The notes below the pieces were generated by a model. That model saw only the letters and a program-made list of their open reading frames with translations. It was not told where the DNA came from and made no database searches. Positions 25,909 through 35,500 of a stretch of 64,000 nt of DNA are shown in pieces. The stretch comes from Candidatus Rifleibacteriota bacterium (GTDB lineage Bacteria > Muiribacteriota > Ozemobacteria > Ozemobacterales > Ozemobacteraceae). Where the stretch lies: the NCBI GenBank assembly GCA_015233565.1, contig JADFXM010000018.1, positions 62,001 through 126,000 of the forward strand, given 5' to 3'. Within the stretch, counting starts at the first letter, position 1. Each line of letters starts with the position of its first letter. The position numbers and the translations under genes were made by a program.

Positions 25909-27393
25909 TTACTTCGCCAGTTCTTTCAGGCCCTTGCGAATAACACTTACGATGAGATCGACTTCAGAACTTGAAATGTTAAATGGAGGGGTAAAACGCA
26001 AGCCAAAATCTCCACCATGAATCATCTCAATCCCGTTTATCCGCAAGAATTCTTCGAACCCACCTTCTCCGGTAACTTTATAACGATTTGGATTAAGCAT
26101 CATACAGGCCATTAGACCGGTTCCAACAACTCTATCAACTGCGCCGGGAAATTCGTCAGAAAGTTTCTGAAATTTCTGAATAAATTCTTTCCCTCGCTCG
26201 CGAATATTCCGACGAATTTCATCGGTAATTGAATCCAGGGCTATACAAGCCACTTCAAGAGCTCGTGGATTGCTTGTCATGGTGTTACCATATAAACCAG
26301 TTGCGTATTTGTTGGCCACTCCCTCGCTAAGTGCTGCAACCGATAAAGGATATTGTCCGGCATTCAGTGCTTTTGAATAAGTTTCCATATCAGGAGGCTC
26401 ACAGTTTTCAAAACCGGGATAATCTATAATACTCAGACACCCCTGGGCACGTAACGCCGCCTGAATCGAATCGACTATCAAAAGAGAACCCATTTTCTTT
26501 GTTAAAGTTCTGGCTTCATCATAATATTCACGAGTTAATGCAAGTCCCGGAACTCCTTCTCCCATGACTGGCTCCACAAAAAATGCTTCAAAGAAAACCC
26601 CATCCTTCTCAGCTTGTTCAAATGTTTTTCGCAAAGTCAGAACGTCATTCACCGGAATAAAAATCAGGTCATCCGGGTTACGGAAAGACGCCAGATGATT
26701 ACTATAAGCTTTTCTGGTTGAGTGGGATAATCTTGCCGGTCCTTCAGTACGACCATGAAAACTATCTATTATTGCCAACCTTGCGATACGCTTTCCAGCG
26801 TGTTTGCCACCCGGATCAGTCATCAGACGTCCGTGAATGTCAGTCACTCGGCAAGAAAATGTAACCGATTCAGAACCACTATTCAGGAAAACAAAACGGG
26901 CAAAGGGACAATTTCCCCGTGTTCGTCCTATTTCGCGAATAAGACGATCTGTGAGATGTTTTTGACTGAAAGAGGGAGTCATAACGTTTGCCATGACAAA
27001 AGGCTGATTCATCAAAGCAAGTATTGCTTCCGGAGCATGGCCCATTCCAAGCATTCCATAACCACCAGAATCATGAAGTACTGCACCATGGGATGTTATA
27101 ATCCAGGGACCAGCCGCCGCCAATGGAACATAAAAATTTATGCCATTCGGTGGATAGAAATTAAGGATGCGCTGCTGTAAAAGACGACAGAGCTTGACCT
27201 CCTCCATTTTAAACAAATCTTCATGATCCGAAGCCAGTTTTTCGCGAACAACTACCGCTTCATCAATTGCCTTTGCCAACGTCTTATCACTGGCAAGAAA
27301 TTTCAGAATGGTCTCATCCTCAAGACCGTGAGTCCATGCTTTTCCGGCTGATGCACGAATTTTGTGTAAACAATCGAGATGTTGATTTTTCAT
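25909..27393 (-). CDS. Class III PLP-dependent aminotransferase
   Basis: A 494-residue enzyme of the class III (omega-amino acid, lysine-epsilon or acetylornithine-type) family. Visible motifs are the phosphate-binding NSGSESV, the pyridine-N Asp in LIVDSIQAALRAQG, and the Schiff-base Lys in MDMETYSKAL-type context (YSKALNAGQYPLS). The start at 27393 follows AGGAGG; an upstream in-frame ATG at 27435 lacks a site. The unusually long N-terminal region (about 90 residues before FYPPNG) sets it apart from most. Substrate is unknown. It stands alone. Confidence 0.9.
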   Translation of the reverse strand: MKNQHLDCLHKIRASAGKAWTHGLEDETILKFLASDKTLAKAIDEAVVVREKLASDHEDLFKMEEVKLCRLLQQRILNFYPPNGINFYVPLAAAGPWIITSHGAVLHDSGGYGMLGMGHAPEAILALMNQPFVMANVMTPSFSQKHLTDRLIREIGRTRGNCPFARFVFLNSGSESVTFSCRVTDIHGRLMTDPGGKHAGKRIARLAIIDSFHGRTEGPARLSHSTRKAYSNHLASFRNPDDLIFIPVNDVLTLRKTFEQAEKDGVFFEAFFVEPVMGEGVPGLALTREYYDEARTLTKKMGSLLIVDSIQAALRAQGCLSIIDYPGFENCEPPDMETYSKALNAGQYPLSVAALSEGVANKYATGLYGNTMTSNPRALEVACIALDSITDEIRRNIRERGKEFIQKFQKLSDEFPGAVDRVVGTGLMACMMLNPNRYKVTGEGGFEEFLRINGIEMIHGGDFGLRFTPPFNISSSEVDLIVSVIRKGLKELAK

Positions 27394-27664
27394 GATTCCT
27401 CCTAGGTCAAACAAACATTTGCAAAACAATATCACTTTTTTTTGAATATTTAAAGAATTTCAGGGAAAAAGCAAAATAATTTATGAAACAAGAATGAATA
27501 CAGCAATACTCGAACAAAAACCCGATTTTGATCGAACCTCTGGAAATTTACTTCCCAACTCTGCTCGAAAACACGATCCAACAATGTTGGTTCGCGATTT
27601 ACTCTGGCTTACCGATTCATCTCACACCACTGCCTTTATCAGTGAATTTTGATCGGATTAATCA

Positions 27665-27731
27665 GGTAAAAGGTGGAGTCACCCCCACCGAACTCCCACA
27701 CCACCGGGCGTCCGGTTCCGTATCCGGCGGT
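27665..27731 (-). ncRNA. Group II intron domain V/VI-like remnant
   Basis: On the minus strand, 27730-27701 (CGCCGGATACGG..CGGACGCCCGGTGG) resembles the domain V hairpin of bacterial introns. It is followed by a GGTGG...CCACC hairpin (domain VI-like) and a terminal TTTTACCTGATT. It lies directly after the maturase-like frame, as in known introns. The resemblance is by eye only. Confidence 0.45.
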
Positions 27732-27878
27732 TTATGAATGACATTGGAAATTTCTGACCACTTCGAGCAGTGACTCAAGACCAAGATCATCAAAGAACCG
27801 TTTTGGAAGAGCTTCGCTCATGAGACTGGCGCCTGAATTCCACCAGGTTTCTTTTCCATTGTTCGCCCAGCCGGTCGC
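27732..27878 (-). pseudogene. C-terminal fragment of a group II intron maturase
   Basis: A 48-codon open stretch ends at TAA (27732-27734). It reads ...KETWWNSGASLMSEALPKRF, then FDDLGLESLLEVVRNFQ, which resembles the C-terminal end of group II intron reverse transcriptase/maturases (WWN.GASHMN.A.P..FFD..GL.SLL). The rest of the enzyme is absent. It is followed immediately by the domain V-like RNA, so this is the 3' end of a lost intron. Confidence 0.55.
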
Positions 27879-27888
27879 ACAATTAAAA

Positions 27889-27916
27889 ACCGGCACGATT
27901 TAGTAATCGTGCCGGT
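27889..27916. terminator. Strong symmetrical hairpin
   Basis: ACCGGCACGATT (27889-27900) and AATCGTGCCGGT (27905-27916) pair perfectly over 12 bp around TAGT. It has T-rich flanks on the plus strand (CAATTTTTG) and A-rich on the left (AATTAAAAA). It has no adjacent intact gene, and lies 10 bp from the broken intron edge. Confidence 0.6.
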
Positions 27917-28336
27917 CAATTTTTGTAAACACTCAACAAAACATCTTCTCAATCTGAACTTTTGCACAATTTTTCACAAAAATGCAATAGTTCAGGCAAA
28001 TGGAATTTGCTAAACTTTTCTTTTAACTCGGTTTGCGCGTCTTTTATCTTCAAAAACAGCTTCAAGAAGCTTTACAAAAGTTTTACCAAAACAACTTCCA
28101 ATTATCAACGAAAAACACATTAGGAAAGAAATTTCCGAAAAAAAAGAAACCATTTCCCTATTTTTCCTTATTTTAGTCTTAATTAATTATTCGTCTAAAA
28201 ATCGGGAAAAATTAGCTTTTCTAAAATGATTTTCAAAAATTTATGGTGTTCCCTCAAAAATTCAATAATTCAAAATCATCCAACACTCAGTTAGATTCTA
28301 ATTGTTTTGCTTTTTTGGTTTCACGGATTAGAAAAA

Positions 28337-28843
28337 TTATACCAATTCTTCCATTAAGGAATCCAGTTCGGGATCGTTGAAAACCTCATCAGGCGATTGT
28401 TTGGCAATCTGCAAAAGACGCTTCAACTCTAGTTTAGATAGAGCAGAGCGACCTTTGGATTTTGCTTGTTCCATTTCATCGGATACAAACTTTTTTAAGA
28501 ACTTTGATCTTGTCTGTGGATCAAAAGCAGCCTTCAATAAACAATCAGCTAATACTGCCGGATCAACCAGCTTATAGGTTCCATCACGAATTTGCTGAGC
28601 TAACACTTCCAATTTTTGCATTCTTCCCGCTAACTGCCGATTTTGAAGAATCGGATTAGGTTCGGGGGAACGTAGTGGCGAAGATTTAGCTGAACCGGAA
28701 GACTTCTCGGTATCTTCTGAGCCGCTCTTCTCATCCACAATTTTGCCGAAATCTCCATCCTTGGACTTCTCGGTTTTCGATTTCGACTGGGGCTTAGTTA
28801 TAATAATGATTTTTCCGTCGGAAGATTTAATTGATTCAACCAT
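28337..28843 (-). CDS. FlgM-like anti-sigma-28 candidate
   Basis: A 168-residue soluble protein. A Lys/Ser/Glu-rich disordered N-terminal half (1-70) is followed by LEVLAQQIRDGTYKLVDP, then AVLADCLLKAA, which resembles the FlgM sigma-28-binding region (IA.GEY.id...VA..mL). The C-terminal 60 residues are additional helices ending DPELDSLMEELV. AGGGAG lies 8 nt before the ATG. Its position beside the flagellar filament genes with sigma-28-like promoters supports the idea. FlgM is usually about 100 residues, so this one is long; the call is moderate. Confidence 0.5.
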   Translation of the reverse strand: MVESIKSSDGKIIIITKPQSKSKTEKSKDGDFGKIVDEKSGSEDTEKSSGSAKSSPLRSPEPNPILQNRQLAGRMQKLEVLAQQIRDGTYKLVDPAVLADCLLKAAFDPQTRSKFLKKFVSDEMEQAKSKGRSALSKLELKRLLQIAKQSPDEVFNDPELDSLMEELV

Positions 28844-29017
28844 TTTTATTACTCCCTAAATACATCCCTGTAAAAAAAAACTATTTTGGCCTATCCTACT
28901 TTTAATTATCGTCATTTTTTGAAAAATAATAAGCACCTTTTTTTATTTTTTTTATCCTACTATAAGAGATATCAGTCGATAAACTTTAGAAGGTTTAAAT
29001 TTCCCTGGGAGGGGCTA

Positions 29018-30889
29018 ATGAAAAAACGTTTATTGACAATTGCTTTATTAATTTTATTTGTCTGGGCAATTAGATTTATCCCGAGTGTTTCGGCTTCGCC
29101 CTCCCCTACTCCATGGAATGATTATGGAAGCGCTATCTCTGCGGGCGACAGAGCCTTCGAGCAAGGAAAATACAATGCCGCTGTCTTAGCTTTTCAAAGT
29201 GCCTTGGCCTTAAGAGCAGACCAGGTAAAACCCCGCTTCAGGCTGGGACAATCCCTCTTTGCCACCGGAGCATATTCAGAAGCTTGTGGACATTTCCAAC
29301 AAATTTTGGCCAATTACCCAAATAATATCAAAGCTCGATTGCTCTTTGCACAATGCCTCATCAAGATGGGAAAAGCAGCCGAAGCAGTGGAACACATAAA
29401 ATGGATTCTTTCTGTCCAACCTGAACATGCTGAAGCAAGAACGCTTTTTTCCCAAATTTCCAGTGGTTCTCAAAACTCTGACCCATCATCTGTCCAATCC
29501 AAGGAAGCGGTTGTCGTAGCACCAAATCCAATGCTTCTGGGAACCGAGCAGCCAACAGCAATTGCTAGTCAAAGCGCCTTCGAAAACAATTCCCTTCCTA
29601 CACCTCAAGGAGTTCTAACCGCAAGAAACTCTGAAAAGAAGAACGTACTTCCCATCCCACCTCTTGCAGAAAATACTCAAAGTTGGAAAGTTCAGGATTT
29701 TCTCAGCCAAAACGAGGATTCTTTCGCAGTTAATCTCGAATTTTCCAAATATTGCCTCGAACGGGATGAACTAAAAAAAGCAAGAAAATTTCTTGAAGCC
29801 GCTGAAAAATTGGCACTTTCATCGAAGGACACAAGGCGATTTCTTGAAACCATGATTTTTAAAAGCCTCCTTCTTCTTTATGAAGCAGATTTAAGAGCAT
29901 TTGGCGAGGAGTTATTCAAGATCCGGCCTCTCCTCTCAAAAGAAACATACAGTTCTTTCCTGGATATTTATAATAAAACTCAGACAGCCTCTTCACCTGT
30001 TGATGTGGCAAAAATAGTTGGTGGAGTAGCCATGGGGACTGAGCATTTCACTGTAGCTACCCGCATACTGAAAGAAGTCGTGAATGCTCTTCCTAACGAT
30101 ATTCTGGCTTTATCGATGCTTGCCCGGGCGCAAATGGAGATTCTTGATTTCCAATCTGCAGAACAGAATTTTAAGAGGTTAATGGAAATCGACAACCAAA
30201 ATCCGGAGCATTTACTTAACCTTGCCAGGTTTTATCTAACAGCCAAGTTCGATCCCCCCAGCGCAAAGATTTTTGCTCAAAAAGCATTTTCAATGGATAG
30301 TGCTGATTTTAGACCCCAAGTCTTCTTAGCACTTGCAGATTATTGTGTAGGAAAAACAAAAAATGGAATTGAACGCCTGAAAAGAATCCCAGCCAAAAAC
30401 CTTGACCCAGAAACGGCTTATCTCGTTCGTAGAGTTCTTTCTGAAGGTGCAGCGTTAAGAGACAATGAGATAAGTCGTGATAGAGTTGCAAAAATGCTTT
30501 CCATGCCAGGAATCGGAGGGAAGAACGGGATGATATCGCTTGGAGAAGAACATCTGAAACGGAACTCTGAATTCCAGGCATTAAGGTGCTTCATGGAAGC
30601 CAAAGATTTGTCGGAAGTTGGAAGAGGGTGGTTGGCTTTATCCACTCATTTTTTCAGATTAGGTGATGAAAAAGCTTCTGCCCGAGCAGCAGGGTGCGGC
30701 CTCCAAGCTCTCCAGGACGAACTCCGACGGCCCTCCAGATCCGGGAAAGCATATTTGTATATGGCCTTATATTTCTTTGAAAGAAAAAATATTCAGTCTA
30801 CCAAAGAGCAATGTGAAGCTGGTTTGCGAGTTAATCCTCCCCCCGAAGTCAAACGTCATCTATTGATGTTGAAATCTCAGCTTGGATAA
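29018..30889 (+). CDS. Exported TPR-repeat protein
   Basis: A 623-residue protein with a signal peptide or anchor (MKKRLLTIALLILFVWAIRF, cut near SVSASP). TPR units are visible in the first 130 residues (AGDRAFEQGKYNAAVLAFQS, RLGQSLFATGAYSEACGHF, FAQCLIKMGKAAEAVEHI) and again from about 360 to the end. A low-complexity Ser/Pro linker separates them. The ATG at 29018 follows GGGAGGGG; a longer upstream frame has no site. It is divergent from the FlgM-like gene. It is probably a periplasmic assembly platform; function unknown. Confidence 0.85.
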   Translation: MKKRLLTIALLILFVWAIRFIPSVSASPSPTPWNDYGSAISAGDRAFEQGKYNAAVLAFQSALALRADQVKPRFRLGQSLFATGAYSEACGHFQQILANYPNNIKARLLFAQCLIKMGKAAEAVEHIKWILSVQPEHAEARTLFSQISSGSQNSDPSSVQSKEAVVVAPNPMLLGTEQPTAIASQSAFENNSLPTPQGVLTARNSEKKNVLPIPPLAENTQSWKVQDFLSQNEDSFAVNLEFSKYCLERDELKKARKFLEAAEKLALSSKDTRRFLETMIFKSLLLLYEADLRAFGEELFKIRPLLSKETYSSFLDIYNKTQTASSPVDVAKIVGGVAMGTEHFTVATRILKEVVNALPNDILALSMLARAQMEILDFQSAEQNFKRLMEIDNQNPEHLLNLARFYLTAKFDPPSAKIFAQKAFSMDSADFRPQVFLALADYCVGKTKNGIERLKRIPAKNLDPETAYLVRRVLSEGAALRDNEISRDRVAKMLSMPGIGGKNGMISLGEEHLKRNSEFQALRCFMEAKDLSEVGRGWLALSTHFFRLGDEKASARAAGCGLQALQDELRRPSRSGKAYLYMALYFFERKNIQSTKEQCEAGLRVNPPPEVKRHLLMLKSQLG

Positions 30890-30924
30890 TAAGATTGCGA
30901 AACAAAAATAAGGACTGAAAAAAA

Positions 30925-30945
30925 TGCGAACGCAAAGCGTTCGCA
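30925..30945. terminator. Terminator between convergent TPR and yjfB-like genes
   Basis: TGCGAACGC and GCGTTCGCA pair perfectly over 9 bp around AAA. It is flanked by an A run on the left and a TTTCTTTT run on the right, so it can end transcripts from both sides. Confidence 0.75.
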
Positions 30946-30980
30946 ATTTCTTTTGAGGGCTTATGAGCTTGTAAGTTGCT

Positions 30981-31154
30981 TTAGGCAGTCAAATCAATGT
31001 TCTTTCCTTTGCCATCCGCCTGACTTTGTGATACTTTCTGTTCAGTTCCAACTTTGATCATTTTTTTTGCCAGGTCCAGTTGAGCATCTTGGCTATTTTG
31101 CATCAACTTGTACAAATCAGCATTACCGTTTGAGGAAATTCCATTAATTTGCAT
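30981..31154 (-). CDS. YjfB-like small motility protein
   Basis: A 57-residue protein found by reading the minus strand. It starts MQINGISS, continues with LMQNSQDAQLDLAKKMIKV and ends GKGKNIDLTA. This is the pattern of the small YjfB-type putative motility protein family: an N-terminal strand, a central helix with a conserved Gln-Leu-Lys pattern, and an NIDL/IDVKL-like end. AAAGGAGGG precedes the ATG by 7 nt. It lies downstream of fliS in the flagellar cluster. Function of the family is unknown. Confidence 0.75.
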   Translation of the reverse strand: MQINGISSNGNADLYKLMQNSQDAQLDLAKKMIKVGTEQKVSQSQADGKGKNIDLTA

Positions 31155-31413
31155 TGTGAGGCCCTCCTTTCTATTTATTTTTTTTTAATTTGACACAAAT
31201 GAAAAATTATCAATCCGGAAAAAAAAATCGGTATCACCTGAATATTTCCGGGGAACACATAGTAATTATATCAATTATCTTCCATTTCCAAACGCTTTTT
31301 TTTTGGCGAAATGCCGCTTTAGTTTGTCAAAGACATCTGCGGGATTTTGAACCACACAAATTTCATCACAACCAGGATAACATTCGTGCGTTACACTGGT
31401 AAAAAGAAGGCCT

Positions 31414-31845
31414 TTATGCTGACAGATTCAACCTTACCGGTGAAGCTTTGGGAACTGAATTGTTTTTCAGATGAATCTTCATGGCTTCGGCCCAGGTTTG
31501 TCGAAGATCTTCAACCAGCGGTCTGATCTTTCTCATAGGTTCAGGATTTTTTTGAATATTGGCCTCTGAAAGCCTTTCAAGGAAAAAAACATATAATCGC
31601 TCAAGATTTTTTGCGATTTCACCACCTTTTGGTTTATCAAGGCATACAAGCAGTTCAGAGAAGATAGCCTGCACTCTCAACAAAAGATTGTTGATTTTTT
31701 CAGGATTCTTTTCCGCAAACGCCTCTTCAGCCTGGTTCATAAATCGAAGTGCCCCATCATACAACATTAAGATCAATGCTTCGGGTGTAGCTGATTCGAC
31801 CTGAGTCCTTTTATATGAATCCGGTTGAGTTGTAGGCAATCCCAT
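31414..31845 (-). CDS. fliS: Flagellar export chaperone FliS
   Basis: Binds unpolymerised flagellin in the cytoplasm. The family start is present (YKRTQVESATPEALILMLYDGALRFM), followed by the helical bundle and the DKPKGGEIAKNLERLYVFFLERL region. At 143 residues it is of usual length. It ends the fliD - unknown gene - fliS run, 26 nt after the preceding gene. With four very large flagellins nearby, it presumably serves all of them. Confidence 0.93.
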   Translation of the reverse strand: MGLPTTQPDSYKRTQVESATPEALILMLYDGALRFMNQAEEAFAEKNPEKINNLLLRVQAIFSELLVCLDKPKGGEIAKNLERLYVFFLERLSEANIQKNPEPMRKIRPLVEDLRQTWAEAMKIHLKNNSVPKASPVRLNLSA

Positions 31846-31871
31846 TTAGGTCTCCCAAAATTGAATAATAC

Positions 31872-32483
31872 TTATTGCAATAAATTTTCAAGGTTTGAAA
31901 AAAGTTCACGGCTTTCACGAAAAATATCAGGAAATTCATACTCCAAAATATCTGCCACTCCAACCCAATCCTGATTTTTTTGGACTACACTTAAAACTCC
32001 CATCTGCTCAATAAAACGGGCAAAAATGCGCTGCCTGCTTTCTTCTAGCTTGTTCTCAACCATTTTTCCAGCAAAGCCAACCCCTAAATTTTGGAGCATC
32101 GTTGAAAGCCACGACAATCCCTCGATCAACCCAATAAATTGCTCCATTGCTTCTTTGTTTTTCCCAATCCGTAGATTAGAAACAACTTGGTCAGACAATC
32201 CCTGGATGTATTGAAAAGCTTCCGGAGCATCACTAACTGCCTCCTGAACTATTTCAGAAGGAGAAAGAGCTACTACTCTGATTTCTTCGATTTGCCGAAC
32301 CTGCAGAACCTCTAATTCTAACCGATTGTCAGGCGAATAGATTTTCCCGTCGATCTGGATACTCATCATGGATATACCCTTTTTATCTAGCTCCAATTCA
32401 AGGATATCAACTACATCAGCACCAGTTGCTTCTTCAACAAGATTTTCAATCGATATAAGTTCATTGTTTAAAAAAATCTTCAA
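31872..32483 (-). CDS. Uncharacterised protein between fliD and fliS
   Basis: A 203-residue soluble protein that I do not recognise. A beta-rich N-terminal part (1-75: MKIFLNNELISIENLVEE..., SIQIDGKIYSPDNRLELEVLQ) is followed by a helical part (80-203) with long amphipathic helices. The position between the cap protein and FliS is the usual place for FliT-type chaperones. The size and N-terminal domain do not match FliT. It may be a chaperone or secretion regulator for FliD or flagellin; this is inferred from order only. Confidence 0.8.
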   Translation of the reverse strand: MKIFLNNELISIENLVEEATGADVVDILELELDKKGISMMSIQIDGKIYSPDNRLELEVLQVRQIEEIRVVALSPSEIVQEAVSDAPEAFQYIQGLSDQVVSNLRIGKNKEAMEQFIGLIEGLSWLSTMLQNLGVGFAGKMVENKLEESRQRIFARFIEQMGVLSVVQKNQDWVGVADILEYEFPDIFRESRELFSNLENLLQ

Positions 32484-32556
32484 ACTTTTACCCCTGAATT
32501 TTAATGATAAAACATTTTAGGAATTTCTTCTTTTAGAACAAGCGAGCTGAAAATTA

Positions 32557-35500
32557 TTAACTTGATGAAGTCATTTTGGCAAGTTGTTGAGAAAAAGCGG
32601 TCGATTGAGATTGGTATTGCGAAATCGCTGATTCCATATCGGAATATTGTTTTATCAAAGCATCTTCTTTTGACTTCAGCCTTTCTTGTTGATCGCTGAT
32701 TTGTTTATTTATTTGGGATATCTGAGTGTCAATTTCACTATTTGACACCACTGACCCACTAACTCCTACCCTTTGAGTTAAAATTCCGTTAGACTTAGTA
32801 TAATTATTTAACACGTTCTTTAGCTGACGCGCAAGTCCTTGCGCCGATGAAGTTGTTGAATCGTTTGAAAAAAGGGCCGCAACCTCGTCTGGATGATTCG
32901 TCAAAGCATCAGTAAGTTTAGTTTCATCAGTTACTTGCAGTGTTCCCTGTTCGGTATCCTGATAACCCGAACCCACCACACCAGTTGAAATTCCAATACT
33001 GGCAAGGGAGTTAAATTGGGAATTCAATCCTGTGACACTCCCGGACATAGTGCTTCTAATACTGCTTCTAAGTGTCATTAGCATAGAATCACCGCTAAGA
33101 AGCCCGACTTTATAGGCGTCATCCTGAGCAGTGATCTGGTCTTGAGTCATAGTTGACCTTTGCGTTGAGGTGAGTGGTGATAAGGTATAATCACGCTTTT
33201 CGTTCAACTTGGTATAAATCTGACCAACAGTGTCATTATATGATTTCAAGAAATCATCTACGTTTTTGCGGGATGTCGTCACATCCGCTGAAACAGTAAT
33301 TGTTTCCGGTGTTCCACTTGTAATTCCTTTTAGATGCATGGTTAGACCATCAATAACATCAGAAACATCGTTAGTCTGGCGAATAATATCATTTCCACCA
33401 TATTTTCCGGAAATGTTAAAAATTGCATTTTTTCCAACATCCTGTTGGGCTTGTGATAATCCAACCGCTGAAAGGAAATTACTCGTATCAGACGTGGAAC
33501 CTAATGCAATTGCTGAATTTCCCGTTGTTTTCGAGGTCAACATTAACTTTCCGGTAGTTGGATCAAATTCTGCTGATACACCGACTGTGGCATTTCCGTT
33601 GATGGCTGAGATTACATTATCCAGGGTCATTGTGGATGTATTAAGAATATTAAATTGAGCACCATTAATGGTAAAAGTGCCGGTCGAAATTGGTTTGGCA
33701 AATCCAGCAGTGGCAAAACTCTTGCTTGTAGTAATATTTGAAATTGCCTTGGAACTCTCGAGAGAAGCACCAAGGTCCTGACCAGTTGATGAAGTGGCAT
33801 TTAAGCGAAAAGCAGATGCCAGATTTCCACTGGCCCCGATGTCAGATATCTGCAGATTCGAGGAAGATCCTTTTTGGGAGGTTTCAATTCTAATCTTCTG
33901 GGAATTGGTATCAAACCAGGCATCAGATATTCCATCAACCTTTTTTATTTTATCAAGGACAGAATTGATTGAATCAGACGTAGTGTCATAAGCAATATCA
34001 TGAGAAGTTCCATTTAAAGTTACTCTTAAAGTCCCATTTCCAACCGGAGCGGTAGAAAATTTGGTCCCTATTGTATTGATCGCTGATTGAGTATCAGCCT
34101 GAGATATTGTTTGCCCGGAGGAATTGATTCCTGAGACGCTTTCCTGAAAAGCAGAAGTAGCCTGGCTCCCAGTTATTAAACCCATAACCGAAAGGAAATT
34201 GCTGGAATCTGCTGTAGATCCAAGGCCAATGGCAGCGCTTTGACCGTCTTTCCGAGTAAAGCTAATTACGTCTTTTTGAGAATCATACCCAGCTGTTATT
34301 CCAGTAGTGTTAGTTATTCTTTGTAAAACATCCTGAAGTTTGTCTGTCTGGGCATTAACTGAGATTTGAACACCATCAACAGTAAAATTTCCGCTGGTAA
34401 TTGGTGAACTGGTATTTGCGCTCGCAAGGAATGCACCTTGATCGTTTGTGGAATTAACCGTTGAGCCACCGAATAACTTGGAAACAAAATTTGAGCCGGA
34501 AGTTGCGACATCACTCACCGAAACCGAAGTGGAATCTGAGATTGCAGTATTCACAAGCCTGAGTTTATTTACTGAAGAGTCATATCTAAATTCAACTTTG
34601 CGATCAGCAGGATTTCCCGAGAAACCCAATTGCTGGTCAATCTGATGATTTAAAGAATCGATAGTGTCAACTAGAGATGTATTCGCAGAAGCAGGCAAAT
34701 CAAGCGTTTTGGTTGTAGTGCCATAAGTAATATTGATCTGCCCTCCGGAATTCACGCCCATGTCGGATAAATACGTATTTCCTTCATTTCTTATTTTTGC
34801 GGAAGCCTGGGAAGAATTCCCGGAAGTCAGATTAATAGTAGAAGTCCCAAAAAGGTTTTGGATAACTGTCCCGGCTTTATCTTTTACCGAAATTGTTTTA
34901 GTTTTATCGAGTAGCGCAAACCGTATTTGATTGTTCCGCTCATCGTATTGAGCAGAAACCTTGCCATTCAGAGTCGAGTTTGAAGAAATTGAATTATTAA
35001 CTGCAGTAACGAAATCAGATACACTTGAATTTGCATTCAAACCAAGGGGAAAATCAAAATCAGTTCCCGACATCGATAAAGTTAGGGTTTCACCGGCTGG
35101 GTTTCCTGAGTATGGCGAAAGAAGACTACTTGTTCCTCCCATGGGGCCTGAACTAGCAATATTTTGCCCTAGTTCAAAGGATTGAGAAAGTTTGCGGGAA
35201 GTGTCGACTTGCGTAGTAGTAGCAAGTTGCTTAATTTGGACTGAATAGCTTCCCACTTTTGCAAGTGTGCTTGCATCTGCGGAAACATACTTTTCATCAG
35301 TCGATTTTACTAATTTTGAATTGAAACTTTTGGAAAGTAATATATCACTGGCTTTATTTTGAGTATCAAAAAGCTTTAAGTTTATATCTTGAAGAAGCGA
35401 CTTTTGGAAAGAAAGAGTAGTGGCTTTTTGCTGAAGAGCATCAAGTGGTGCTCTTTCAAGAGTCATAAATTTATCAACCAGGCTCTGAGTGTCTATTCCA

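Larger units (their letters stand above)
27394..28336. other. Long region with intron remnant, no intact gene
   Basis: This 943-bp stretch contains the decayed 3' end of a group II intron (27665-27878) and a strong hairpin (27889-27916). From 27917 to 28336 it is AT-rich with no reading frame, repeat or promoter that I can support. Confidence 0.6.
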
